NCBI RefSeq assembly: GCF_003073045.1 | Contig: NC_037598.1 | Span: 24,551,822-24,615,821 of the forward strand | DNA length: 64,000 nt | Source of the DNA: Pomacea canaliculata | Lineage: Eukaryota; Mollusca; Gastropoda; Architaenioglossa; Ampullariidae | Direction of reading: 5' to 3' | Shown here: piece after piece, positions 52,301 to 63,447 of the stretch | Position numbering within the stretch: position 1 is the stretch's first letter | Layout of the letters: each line of letters opens with the position of its first letter | Notes under the pieces: model-generated | The model's database searches: none | The model's input: only the letters and a program-made list of their open reading frames with translations | What the model was told of the DNA's origin: nothing | Position numbers and translations under genes: made by a program

Positions 52301-55226
52301 TGTGCCTGAGAAAAATTACTTAAAATTTCCTACATGGGGCACAAGAACAACAAATATGTACAAAGCATGCCAGAACCCATTATATGTAGCATATCTTCTC
52401 CTAAGTCCTGTTTGCCCCCAGTGGAGCTGGAGCTGCAACCACACCACTCCAGTGGACTCGGTTCTGGGTGTCCTTCAGTCATCCCAAATTTGCCTCTGCT
52501 TGCCTCAGGCCAATCTCCTCCATGTCTGTCTGGTCTCCCAACCTGCACTTCCTTTGGGTTACAGTCCTGAGTTTGTCTCTTTATACTGTTGGCCAGCCTT
52601 CTAAAGGTGTGACCAGTCCAACCCCACTTGGAATTTTGATGTCTTGGCTAACCCTGATGATATCATTCGCAAAGTCAAGATCCTCAAGTTGCATGGCAAA
52701 GGTCCACTGAACGCCTATGTTGCTGTTAGAGAGATTGTTCTTATCATGATCCAGTCTATGACAATCAGGAAGATAGCGAGAGCATGCAATCTCGCCTCAC
52801 TGTGGAAGGGTCAGCCGTCTTTCCATTGTGGATCACCCGGCATGTCGAGTCCTTATAAAGCTGCTGGAGGAGGATGTTTAACTTCGATGGAAATCTGTAG
52901 TAATGCATCAACCTCCAGGGGGTCTCCTTGTTTATGGAGTCAAATTCCTTCTCAAAATTAACAAATGTCATGTAGAGGGGGGACTGTTCAATGATGATTC
53001 ACAGTGTAGTGATATGGTCTGTGGATGATCTATCCTGCCAAAAGCCTGCCTGCTTTTGCCTCAGTCTCTTGTCTAGGGCATTCTTCAGTCTCTCCAGGAT
53101 GATTCTGGTCGGCATCTTTATTATCTAGTAAACAGACTTTTTTTTTATTCATTTCTCTATGCAGTGTGCTAAAATTGTAAATATTTAAAGGGATACTCAA
53201 GGCTTGTGATAAGGCTTTGGCGACGGTCAGACTTCAAAAATATATTTATTTACAATTACAGAGCACAAGAGCAATACAGGAGAAATAAATGATTCGTTTC
53301 TCACTTTATTAGCACTATTTCGGTTGCCGATGTTTATAAAAATTGAAAAAATCCAGTGAAATCGACCCTTGTGTCCTTCCGCCGAGAAACAGCAATAGCT
53401 TCCCGAGATGGTCAAGCAGACGAGTCTAGGTGTGATGTCAGTCAGAGACATACAGGAAGTGTCTGTGGTAATTGTGAAGATTTGACATCATCAATGGTGT
53501 CTCGTGAGTTTATTTAGGTTTTAAAGTGAACTTTTTCAAAGCACAGTTTTAAAAATTATAGAAAACACTCTGTTTCACTTGGTAAGCAGTCTTCATCATA
53601 TGTCATAAGGTCACGTGACGGAGACCAAGAATTTGTCTAAGCAAACGAAAGAGTCCTATGTAATTTCTCTTATTACACATAACATGCTACAAAACCTTCA
53701 ACTTTTTCCATATGAACAGACACAAAAATAGACGAGATTCAAGTGGATCATACGCTTTACACGATTCTAAGCAGTTTTATTTTGCCTTTAGAATCCCTTT
53801 AATCTATTCATAAACTCTTGTTCCTACAAATTGCAAAAAGACCAGAGCAATAGAAATTTTAGTTATCAATGTTGACTTCTTGCAGAACCAGTATCTCGTG
53901 ATGAACCAGATTCAGCTGATGGCACCACAAAAAAGCTTCCAAGTAGTCACAAAATGGCCGCTCTACTGAAGGGCAATATTTCACGTATAATTAGCATGTC
54001 TGATGAGGATTTACAGGTAATTTATTACCTTTATTCTGTAGTATTACTTTTTCTTTAATGTAAGTTGCATTTCTAAAATCGTTATAATAATATGTTAAAT
54101 TTCTGTAGCACTTTTTTCCCACCATGCAGGATCAAAGCGCATACTAAAAAGAAAAGAAAAAACCCCCACACAAACATAATAAGAATGGAAAAAACAGTTG
54201 TAGTCACTGTAGATGTGTTTTGGTGCTTTCCAAGATGGTAGCATCAGCTCCACTACCATTATTATTGAGATGTTTCTTTTGTGGAACAATCCTAGGCCTA
54301 GCTTGAACCTTGAAATGTTCAAGAAAATAGGAAAATCTCATCATGCCTTGCAATGGTCAAAGCTCTGCAGTTTCCGGAGGCAGGAATAATAGTAATGCAA
54401 ACATTAAATAATGTAAAACATGTTCAGTTTCCCATGTGTTTTGCTTGTGCCAGCTTAGAGAAGGGAGGTTGAGTGTATGCAGAGAAGGGCTGCATTTATG
54501 TAAAATCTGGTGTGCTGAAAGCACCTATAGAAACAGAACTAGGAATATCCTAGGAGAGGCAGTGAAAAGAAGAAAAATGGGCAAATGTTTACATTCAGCT
54601 GATCTCATAGTAATGCAGAGAAACAAGAGATATGTCAAGTTTGTTGTGGGATAATTTGAAAGATGCACACCAATGGCTCTGTTCCCCTCCCCACCCAAAA
54701 AGGAAAAAAAGAGTCCCTTAGCCTAATTGTTGTGGAAGTTGGGAGGATTGTAGTTACATTTATGTGGTTATCCAATAAAGCCTAATCCTTTTTATCCGCC
54801 ACCTTTCGATTTTGAAAAATAAACTTTTGCTGGATAAAGCGATTTTCTCCTGGTGGCCTGAGCAAGCTTTAAACCTACAGCATTTGATTCCAAATTTAGC
54901 ATCAGTAATCATACAACTGCTGAGTAGATGTGCTGTGAGAATACTTGGAGTGCTGCTTTGGTGTTTTTTGTGAATGCACTTACATGTGACTGCAGGTTCT
55001 AGCAGATGCAGATACCACAGAACTGGCCCAAGATCTTGGGGAATCCATGGTATATGCACAGTCCTTACAGGAAGCATGCCAACGCCATCTTGATGACCGG
55101 GTTCAGACAAGAAAAGCCATTGATTTGCTGCGTTTGTACAGCAAAGCTCACTCCATCAGTCCATATGTTGAGACAGAAAGTAGCAAAAAGCGTTGCCACA
55201 GCAGGGACATATCGTCATATTCATGA
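49297..55226 (+). CDS. DFFA: DFFA/ICAD-like apoptotic nuclease inhibitor, partial and disturbed
   Basis: DNA fragmentation factor alpha family: chaperone and inhibitor of the caspase-activated DNase, cut by caspases during apoptosis. Firm exons are 51,186-51,341 (second half of the CIDE-N domain, VVLEADGTEVDEEDYFSFLP), 53,886-54,016 (SHKMAALLKGNISRIISMSD, start of the DFF-C helical domain) and 54,996-55,226 (VLADADTTELAQDLGESMVY and on, ending at TGA). Phases match between them. Two candidate 5' exons (49,297-49,335; 49,543-49,603) are phase-compatible, but the first half of CIDE-N was not found. An in-frame TGA at 51,221-51,223 breaks the domain. The protein ends soon after the first DFF-C helices, like the short ICAD isoform. 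Confidence 0.7.
49543..49603 (+). CDS. Candidate second exon of DFFA-like gene
   Basis: Acceptor CTTTCAG, 20 codons DGDCLLHMQESGSTVTSDSQ, donor CAAG|GTAAAT leaving one base, which is the phase the CIDE-N exon at 51,186 needs. No family resemblance of its own. Confidence 0.4.
50847..51000 (+). mobile_element. LINE endonuclease N-terminal scrap
   Basis: The frame beginning KPKTWIGIWNIRTLC and followed by RRYRLTGW resembles the first strand of the LINE apurinic endonuclease (TWNVRTL...ExxRYxLD). It lies just downstream of a TTTCAG acceptor-like site at 50,846 in the DFFA-like gene, where the missing half of CIDE-N would be expected. Confidence 0.45.
51186..51341 (+). CDS. DFFA: DFFA-like exon: C-terminal half of CIDE-N, in-frame stop
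   Basis: Starts after AAACAG with CKKLALKEDNV, then TGA (51,221-51,223), then VVLEADGTEVDEEDYFSFLP and LLFLTNDDKW. In the family the residue at the TGA is ordinary, and the strand continues straight into V-L-x-E-D-G-T. The donor CCC|GTAAAC was chosen because its one-base overhang fits the next exon. Confidence 0.75.
52330..53130 (-). mobile_element. RTE-like LINE fragment in DFFA-like intron
   Basis: Minus-strand order: MPTRIILERLKNAL...RQKQAGF (about 53,110-53,040), MTFVNFEKEFDSINKETPWR (about 52,970-52,910), LQQLYKDSTCRVIHNGK, and DLDFANDII (about 52,680), the polymerase FADD site degraded to FAND. Followed by poorly preserved C-terminal sequence. Multiple frameshifts; inactive. Confidence 0.75.
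53140..53885. other. DFFA-like intron, unassigned part
   Basis: Includes the short match (GATTCTAAGCAGTTTTA, about 53,762-53,805) to the LINE/hAT junction at about 17,556-17,597. A 74-codon minus frame at 53,227-53,451 is unrecognised. Confidence 0.4.
53886..54016 (+). CDS. DFFA: DFFA-like exon: linker and first DFF-C helix
   Basis: PVSRDEPDSADGTTKKLPSS linker, then MAALLKGNISRIISMSDEDL, matching the LKxxLSxIIxxSxxDLQ start of the DFF-C domain. The linker RDEPDSAD holds a DEPD sequence that could be a caspase site (inference). Acceptor TTGCAG, donor CAG|GTAATT, phase 0. Confidence 0.8.
54996..55226 (+). CDS. DFFA: DFFA-like terminal exon
   Basis: 76 codons: VLADADTTELAQDLGESMVY, then a QEACQRHLDDRVQTRKAIDLL helix and LRLYSKAH, aligning with DFF45 after its DLQ motif. 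It then ends KKRCHSRDISSYS and TGA. Long DFF45 forms continue through more helices, so this end is short-isoform-like or a terminal exon alternative. Confidence 0.8.
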   Translation, partial: VLADADTTELAQDLGESMVYAQSLQEACQRHLDDRVQTRKAIDLLRLYSKAHSISPYVETESSKKRCHSRDISSYS

Positions 55227-56574
55227 ACCAAGGCCAAACTTTCATGGCAGGGAAGAATAGGTTGTGTGCCTTTGAGACGTGAAAGCTCTCTCGTGTGATC
55301 AGCTAGCAAGTTATTGGTTTTTTTTTGCCTGCAGACCACATCATGGTGGCAAGCACCAGCATAAATCTGTGTATAATTCCATGATTTTTGTGGAAGAAAA
55401 TTGGTTGTTAATTTAGGTTGTAAACATGACTTATCACATACTGGGAGAAATGCTTTTGTTTCAGCTTAAATATCATTAAGAGTAACAGCTGCTCACTCAG
55501 CTTGATAAACATCATTAACCTTCTTAGCAAGGTGGTGTTGTGGTCCTGTGCTCCTCAAGGAGCAACAAGGAATAAACTAAAAACTAGACTAACCTTATTA
55601 GCATGGCATAAAAGTATAACTACTTACTAAAACAATGGCTTATAATTAAAGATGACAGTGGTTGATGTTTTTATCATTGCTGCTCTGAGGTAAACATTAG
55701 ATCAAGAAGCCTATTACATTTTTGGAAGGGAGAAAACTTGAGCTAAAATAAAAGTAATGAAGATTGCCTACTTTCACTCTGGTGACAGCAATAATCCAAG
55801 AAAATTCACAATTTACTATTAAAAAAAAAAATCAACACATACATGTGGGCTACATGCCTTTATCATCAACATCGACAAAATCTATCTCCATCAATTAGCA
55901 GCAAATAAACTGGAACAAATATCTTAAAATTGCTGGCATAGTCGCTGGTGTCGCAAAGTCATCCTTAGCGCGGTTGCTCAATGGTCACTAATACTTTTTC
56001 AAGAAATAATTGCTCAGAATAAATCCAAACTGCAACAAGAATAGAACCAAACTTAGGTCAACCAACAGAAGAGGTTTTCTTAGATCATATGAGCAGAGCC
56101 ACATTCGTGACTCATTGTACTGAAAGGGCTAAGGGTAAGAGGTAACAGCTGTTCTTGACATCCTTCTCAATAGTGTCAATTATAATAATGGTGTGCTTTA
56201 CTGAATTTTTGGTAAATGACACTTTTATATTGTTTTTGAATTGCGTTCCTGATGTAGAGTGTGATAATAAACAATGAGTTTCCATCATGGATGTGTACAG
56301 GTGATTGCTGTCTGCCAAGACCAACGCTTAGCCTCTTACGAAGTTCTCCGCTGTTAGTATCGGCAAGCCTAAACAAGAATGTTACTAAACTGGAAGCTTT
56401 GTACATGCCTTGTTTTTAGTAGTTATCGAAATATGAACAAACTGGAAGCTTTGTTAGTATCATGCCTCGTTTTAGTAGTTTTCATTAATTTAACTTATGT
56501 AAATAGACTACATCTATGTGCACCTCTGTATGTTGTAATTATTGCGTCGCAGTCTTGTTCTTCTGGTCTACAGT
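55227..56574. other. Intergenic, no recognisable gene
   Basis: 3' flank of the DFFA-like gene. A short partial repeat, AAACTGGAAGCTTTGT...TTTTAGTAGTT, occurs twice at about 56,388-56,432 and 56,440-56,482. No coding evidence. Confidence 0.45.
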
Positions 56575-57380
56575 GATGTAGTGTTTTCAGTACTTATGTC
56601 CAGTTTTTCTGTTTTTGTAAACATATTATTTTCATTGACTTGCTTGCTTAGAAGTTGGTGCACAGCAGTGTTGCATGAAAAAAGTGCTGGTAATAAAAAC
56701 CTGAATGACTTGTCAGAATCTATGTAGATGTTTATCATGGATGCAAGAATCACAATTTAGGTACTTAATTCATTTCCTTCTATACTTTGTGCAGAACCTT
56801 GTGTTATTATTCAATAATTTCCTGCCTTTCCTTTTGACTTCTTTTTTTTTTTCCTATTTAAAGTGAATAAACAAACACAAGAGTCAGAATGGATAATTAA
56901 CTACAGACAAGCTTTATATATTTTCTGTTATTGAAAACCATTCATGCTCCAATCCATTCACTGAATGCAACTTGCACACACATGCAATCCTATTGAGAGG
57001 AAGCATGATCTGTTTGTGTGTGTATGGGTACTACACATGACCATGAAATAAATCAAGTTTTTCCAGCTCCCTAATAAATTCTCAGCAAAATATGGCATTG
57101 CTCTTTCCCCCACCCCCTTTTAACCCGAACAAAAATGTTCATCCTTTACAGAAAGAATCCTTATTCCCCAAGTAACACTTCCATATGTCCAAAATCATGT
57201 ATTTTGTATGAAAAGTTCAAAAGATTCGTTAGACTTTTCCATTAAAATGCAGAGAAATCATTGGGGTGACCATCTCTGGTGCACCCTTTTCAATGACTGC
57301 ATATTTTTTGGGACTTGGCAAAGAATGTCGTTCAACTAGCCTATATCAATGGCACCATGTAAAAAATGTGTTATTTCCCC
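56575..57380 (+). repeat. Duplicated block 1, copy 2
   Basis: Direct-orientation match to 34,118-34,930. Located 559 bases past the stop codon of the kelch gene, so it belongs to that gene's downstream flank or untranslated region. Confidence 0.9.
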
Positions 57381-57938
57381 CTTTTTTGTCGGCTCTATTT
57401 AATATACTTTAAGTGAGTTGCACATGGTTTAACTTTTCCATAGATACAGTTCAGTTTTGTTGTCTGTATTAAGAAAAATCTGCTTTTGAGTTTTAGCATC
57501 ATAGGGAATGTCCAGGACTTGTAGAAGATCTTTGGACTTGGGTGTCATGGCTGCAGTGCAAATGTCCTGATGAATGAAACAGAACTGAACACACACAAAA
57601 TGCCAAGACTCCTCAAAATTGTACAATCAGTTCAAAAATTATATTTCTGTGTTTTGCAGCTTTTTTGTACAAAATACCAAAAAACCAAACAGGTGAACAT
57701 CTCTGACTCAACAACACTGTAATACCACCCTAAAGCCAATCCCTTTTTTGCATCCTGTTCCTTGTACAAGACATACACATAAACAGTTACCCATAAATAT
57801 TACTGCATGCACACACAGTATGCTGGAAGTTTATTCTTTATATATCATATGTATATGTACACATCTCAATTTGAAAATGCTACACTAGCAGTGATAGGAG
57901 ATCGTTGGTTCTTATTAGTTTTGCTGAAGGACACATGA

Positions 57939-58078
57939 CTACAAAACAGTGGCTGCAAAATTACAGCGAGCGTGTCTCATGCTGGGCCCCTCTGTCCATT
58001 TGTTCTGATCAGGATCATATACTTCACATGAATTTAACACATCTCTAGGTGCCTGGTTTCCAGAAGAGTATGATTTTC
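57939..58078 (-). CDS. Kelch gene last coding exon
   Basis: KSYSSGNQAPRDVLNSCEVY, then DPDQNKWTEGPSMRHARCNF and a short tail to TAG: the closing kelch repeat with its conserved E-x-Y-D-P and W. Acceptor TTGCAG at 58,080-58,079; phase fits the previous exon (G split across the junction). Confidence 0.85.
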
Positions 58079-61000
58079 CTGCAATCAAACATGCCTCACA
58101 TGAAATGATCAGTTAAAAAGAAAAAGTTAGACAAGAGGAGGATGTGTAAAATGATGCAGAACTTAAAAAAAAATTCATTTCAAGTCATAAACCAGAACCA
58201 TTCAAACAATTTTAAGCATATTTTTAAATCTTGAAGATTTGCAGTGTCTCAATATTTTAAGGCAGGTCCAGAACATCAATACACATTTCTCAATGCTGTG
58301 AAATGGGATATGCTTTCCACAATGTTCAGCCAAGACAGAGAAACCAGACAAATTTTTACTGCACATTAAGACCCCCTCATTTTACATCTGCACATTAGCA
58401 TAAGAACAGCTCATAGGGATGTTTATACACCATAGTGTGTACAGTGTTTCCTCCTTACAGTTATAATTTTACAACAAAATTTTGATGTTTCTATATGTTT
58501 AGAGACTAGTATATCACTAGAGAGCAGATCATGTGACAAAAAAGTGAACGTAATCCCATAACTATTTAGTTGTTGTTAACTGATGTTTTCAAAGACCACA
58601 TTTATCTCAATGCGAGCTTGTTTGTTTTCAGAGGGTGGTGCCCATCCCTCCCGTGCTGTTTTTCCTAATCCGAGGGCCCAGGCTTTTATCAATAGCTGGA
58701 TTGACTAGGGAGAGCAGGAAATGGCTAGTGTGTTCTAAGTGGTTTGTTGATAGACAAAGCACTTATTCATGCAAAAGCCCCAAGCTCACTGTGATCTTCA
58801 CTTGACAGGCTGTTACAGAAGCTCAAGAGAGCAATATTCATAAAACAGCTAGGAAAGGAAAAGCACAACTTAGTACATTTCCTGCATAAAGGAAGACAGA
58901 ATCCACTGCCAAAGAATTCTGAAGCAACTGAAAGAAAACAAGTCATATACTGAAACAGCTTTATTCTCTGAAGAACAAAATCAGAGCCATAACAATGGAG
59001 GAAATAAAACCAGAAAAACACTAGTTATAATCTAAACAGCAATACTTCTTTTTTGAGATTCTTTTCTTGTAGCTAGCTAATATTTCTTGAAATAAAGCAT
59101 GCACTCACCGCCTATAGCCCACAGCCTTCCATTGAGTGCTAGCATCTTGTGGTGGCTGCGCCCCCAGTTCATGTGTTGCACTCTCAGCCACATGTCTGTT
59201 TGAGGATTATAGCACTCTACAGTATTTAGCCGATGAATGTTGAACCCACCACTGGCATAGATCTGACCGTCTGCAAGAGGCAAAACAACTTTAGCTGGAA
59301 ATGCTAACAACAAGTGATAATAAAAATTAAAAAAAAGAACAAAAATAGTCACCTCTTTTTATGCTACATAAAAACTCTTCACATTATGCATATAAGTTAT
59401 GTAGCAATCCATGTGTGTGCCACCTAGCCCTAATCCTAAACAAGCTGATATTGCAAATGTCAGAGTATTAGCAGACTAATTTTAATGAGCAAGAAGTCCC
59501 TATTTATCCATATTATGATCACAGTTTGATAGCTCGTTAAAGGGGAATGTTACTTAGGGCTGTTTTTGTCTGAGACCTTTTGATAGAAAGGAGTCATGAA
59601 CTGATGCTTTAGGTGAACGGATGCATTGTATATGATCTATTCCTCGGTGCTGATGATAATAACATATAATTTCTGGCGTTGCTAGACTTGTCACTGCATT
59701 TGATACTGTGGATCATTCTATACTTCTATACAGACTTCGGCAGCCTTTTGGTATTCATGACATAGCTTTATCCTGGTTTCGATCCTGTCTTACCAAACGC
59801 CGACTGTGTGTGAATGGTGTTTATTCAGATGCTTGAGTGTCATTCTTGATCAGAGTTTGACTTTTCATCGGCAAATTTCTCATGTCTGCAGAATTGTTTA
59901 CCTTGAACTTTGTAGGATCAGTACCATTCATCACTATCTCACCACTGATGCAACTAAAACTCTAATTTGTGCCTTTGTGCTATCAAAGATGGACTACATA
60001 TTGTAATTCTCTTTTAGCTGGAATTCCCAGGCATCTTACTGACACACTTCAAAGGATCCAGAATAACGCTGCTCATCTCATCTGCCGACCATCTAGATAT
60101 AAACATTTATCACCTATCATACACTCTCTCCACTGGCTGCCAGTCATGGGCTGTATAGCCTCCAAACTCTGCTGTTTCTTGGACTGGTCTCTAAACCTCT
60201 CTAAACTCACTCCCATCTATATGCCCACACAATTTCTTCACTTATCTTCCGACACCAAGCTTCTGCGAGTCCCACTAAGCAAAGACTTATGGACAGATAT
60301 CTGCCTCCTACCAAGTCCCATCAACTTGGAATGAATTACCAATCAACCTTCATCACTTTGATTCTTTTACCACCTTTAAGTCTAAACTTAAGATGCATCG
60401 TTTCAGAACTGTGACCCTGTCCTGTCCAAGATAGTGCATAACATTTGTTTGTTATTTACTTTGTGTACGAGTGTATGTTGTAGAAGTGAATGTGTCTGTT
60501 ATATGCAAATATGAGTGCATGGTTGTTGACGATTTAGTTAAGTGCTTTGAGCATATCTTTGGAAAGGAGCTATATGAATCCTCATTATTATCTACACTGT
60601 AAACTGAATTATATTGTCTATAGGTAGCATTTCTCAGGGAATCTCTTCCACTTGGTGCTTAATGCCTGGTCATAATCTCCAAATTACTTGCTGGAAAGGA
60701 AAAGAAAAAAAGAGCTATGTGCAGGAATGGACTCACTTTAAGCGACTGAACTAAATATTTCCCTTAATCTTCTCGAGCTGTTAGCAAAGCTGTTGTACAA
60801 GAGTAGTTCCTCAAAGAATAACAAATGCTGGAGATTGCTTCCAAATTTTGCACTTTCTCTATTGTCACAAAAACTGTTCTCCTCTTTAGGTCATAAAAAT
60901 TTTGAGATATGCAGAGCTGTAGTCTTCATGCATAAGAAGCAGATTTTTTTGACAGTTCACACATGCAATCACTCTGCTCTCTTTCACACAAATGTTAATA

Positions 61001-63447
61001 CAATATTGTTAACCTATTTCCTGAAACACTAGGGATGTTCTATGCAAATCAGTCACCCATGCATATTAAGGCTTTTAAGCAAATGTGTCCAAATATTTCT
61101 AAAGGCCAGACTTTCCTCATCCAGAATTTTTGAATGCAAAAAAAGAGGTGAAAATATTTGTTAAGCCAGATAGAATAAGCAAAGAATGGCCACCTTGCGT
61201 GTTCCTCACCTCCCTCCCTTCAGTTATACTACTTTTCCAACCCTAAGGTAGAAGTTTGGACTTTAACCTTCAGTTCTGAGACATTCAGTGACATAAACAA
61301 ACATTAGTTCTTCTGTACTCAAATTTGTGATTTACCAGAAGGTATGTCTTATTTTTGTAAAAATTACAATACCAGCCTTAGAATCTCTATCTACAATTAA
61401 CTATCCAACTGTCTCCCTTCAGAAGAGCCCCAGCTAAATCAAAGACTACAAAATAGTCTGAGATGCATGTGACCATGCACTCAAAATCTTAACAAAGAAT
61501 CAGATATTTGACTGAAAGGTAAACTCACTTATTGTTGCAACATCCATTTTCAAACGTTGTTCAATCATTCCATTCTTGCGGGTCCAAACACCTTCACTGG
61601 GGTCAAACATGATGACTATGTTAGAAGGTACAGTGTCAGATCTCTGTGCCTTGTCACCACCACCAAGCACATACAAGTTTTGGTTTACCACAATGGCTGA
61701 ATGCATACAATGTGATGGCGACATGTATTCAGCAGGTTTGGGCAAATAATGCACTTGCTTACAAAAGATATTTCCATCAAGTTCCGTGAAAGGTATCCTA
61801 CATACCTCAGTACCAGACACAGTGTAGATCACACTTGTTTCCTCACACACGGTCACTGCACCAGAAGCTTGCAAACACTCATCTATACACGTCAAGACCT
61901 GATCTGAAAAGTTGCTCCTTGCATCAAGCCACTGGTTTTTCACCAAGTCAAATTCAAAAATTCTTGTTTCTGTGACTAGGGTGGCACCACGGCGATTTTC
62001 AACAGGTTCATATGCCAAACAAAATAAATGACCACGAAGGTTAAGGGCTACTGCTCCTGAACTTTTCATTGGAAAATCTGCTAGAGAAGACCAGGAATTG
62101 GAACGAGGATCTATCTTCTCTACACCTTGTAGTCTTGGGTTCTTGGGCCTGAAATATAAAGGGTCAGATTAAGCTTAGATTTTTATCCTCATGGTTGCAA
62201 CTCCACACACCACCCTTTATATACAGCAGAGAACAAAGAAAATCGCAGATTTCAGGCAAAATCAACCTTTGTATTACTTAAAAATAAGTGTTTAATGATG
62301 TATTTACCTTCATAATATTTTTATTATAAAATGTGCCACCTTCTGGGGATAATTAATTCACCAGACTCACCCTGTCCGGGGTTGCAAGAACCCTCCTATA
62401 ACAACGATCATGGCCTGTGTACTACGCTGCTGCTTAGGCATCTTTAGCTGACTTTCCACAACCTCTTTCAAAACTGGAAAGAAACAGAAGAAATCTTTTA
62501 CTCTCATAAAACCACTTATGCCCAAGCAAACATGTAGTCAGACTAATTTTAATTTAAAAGGAAAAAACACTAAATCAATTGCAAAGTTGCCTTGCAACCT
62601 TGTGACTTTCTTTTGCAAGAATATTAACCACTTTTGGACTTTGCCAAATAAGTACTACCACAGCATGCATATTGTCCATACATTTTCCTGAGATGACAAA
62701 TGAAACAAAAGCAGTAATAATTATGTATAACATTGCATATTCTCATGATGCACATAAATCTATTTTTTAAATGATTACTTCACATGTAAGCTACATGTTT
62801 ACATATATATTTGTCCTTGTAATCAATGTTGTAAAATGCAATCAGTTTATTTACATAGCATCTTATCCAACAAACAAAGGTGAACCCAAGGCACTCACAT
62901 ACATGAAGTTTCTAGGAGCACACACTTATCAGTAGGCATCAAACCCACCTTACAAATTCATTCATCATCATTCAATCATAACCACTCTCTCTCTCTCACA
63001 CACACATAGGTGGAGGAAACCACCCACGATCAGCCCTGTAAACAGGTGCCACATTTACAAAGAGATACACTGGAGTTCAAATATAAACCTACAACATCTG
63101 ATTCTTAATGCAGTAACGCTGCCCTGGTTATGGTACATGTATAACCATTAAACAATTGTCTCAAAATGCTTACAACAATATACCAGCGTAAAAACTGTCG
63201 GCATGTATTACTGGATACTAAAGGTAAATGTTTTCCCAAAGGGAGTTCCCCCAAGTTTAAACGTTAACTAACCTGGATCTGCCAGCAAGCGACTATTACT
63301 CTCAAGGAACTGTCTCCGACATTCTGCCGATGTGCTTGCCAAGTTTACCCGACGTAGCAGTCTTTGTCAGGTTATCAATTCGACTATCATAGCTGTGGTT
63401 CACCCATCGCATAACTGCTTCCAAAACAACGTCTTCACCTTTGTAGC
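57939..63447 (-). CDS. BTB-BACK-kelch protein, 3' five exons visible
   Basis: Minus-strand exons 63,273-63,447 (BACK), 62,371-62,473, 61,529-62,148, 59,109-59,270 and 57,939-58,078 join in frame with GT-AG introns. The product runs from a BACK helix region (VVLEAVMRWVNHSYDSRIDN) through kelch strands IVVIGGF, YVLGGG, IYASGGF and LWAIGGK and their partner Trp motifs (NSWSSL, VWTRK, MWLRV, KWTEG) to a final TAG at 57,941-57,939. Kelch-like proteins of this layout are substrate adaptors of Cullin-3 ubiquitin ligases; which KLHL orthologue this is cannot be told. The BTB domain lies beyond 64,000. The BACK exon carries a one-base frame break near 63,360. A partial duplicate sits at 40.4-41.6 kb. 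Confidence 0.85.
59109..59270 (-). CDS. Kelch gene penultimate exon
   Basis: 54 codons, GQIYASGGFNIHRLNTVECY, then NPQTDMWLRVQHM and LNGRLWAIGG: one full kelch repeat. Acceptor CTTGCAG, donor GGCG|GTGAGT. Confidence 0.9.
59671..60595 (+). mobile_element. Internally deleted LINE in kelch intron
   Basis: Plus-strand reading starts LLDLSTAFDTVDHSILL and runs LRQPFGIHDIALSWFRSCLT, then jumps at about 59,818 directly to VILDQSLTFHRQISHVCR, skipping the YADD polymerase segment. It goes on to LQRIQNNAAHLICR and SLHWLPV and a CR1/L2-like 3' end (GTGCTTTGAGCATATC...GGAGCTATATGAATCC). Dead copy, antisense to the kelch gene. Confidence 0.85.
61529..62148 (-). CDS. Kelch gene large exon
   Basis: 206 codons. 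PKNPRLQGVEKIDPRSNSWS, GAVALNLRGHLFCLAYEP, TETRIFEFDLVKNQWLDARS, VYTVSGTEVCRIPF-type strands, then HSAIVVNQNLYVLGGGDKAQ and FDPSEGVWTRK. Several kelch blades in one exon. Acceptor ATTTCAG, donor AATAA|GTGAGT. The source of the truncated copy at 40,428-40,888. Confidence 0.9.
61688..62590 (-). repeat. Duplicated block 2, source copy
   Basis: Matches 40,428-41,633 in the same orientation at very high identity, exons and introns alike. The other copy differs by the 285-base retroposon insertion, a nine-base exon deletion and an extra stretch near 41,100. Confidence 0.9.
62371..62473 (-). CDS. Kelch gene linker exon
   Basis: VLKEVVESQLKMPKQQRSTQ followed by AMIVVIGGFLQPRTG, linking BACK to the first kelch strand. 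Acceptor TTTCCAG, donor CAGG|GTGAGT. Confidence 0.85.
63273..63447 (-). CDS. Kelch gene BACK exon, one-base frame break
   Basis: Starts GYKGEDVVLEAVMRWVNHSY, then SRIDNLTK; the conserved rest, NLASTSAECRRQFLESNSRL and LADPG, is read in a different frame, as if one base were extra at about 63,357-63,364. Without that base the exon fits both neighbours in phase. Acceptor CTGCAG at 63,449-63,448; donor CCAG|GTTAGT. Confidence 0.8.
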
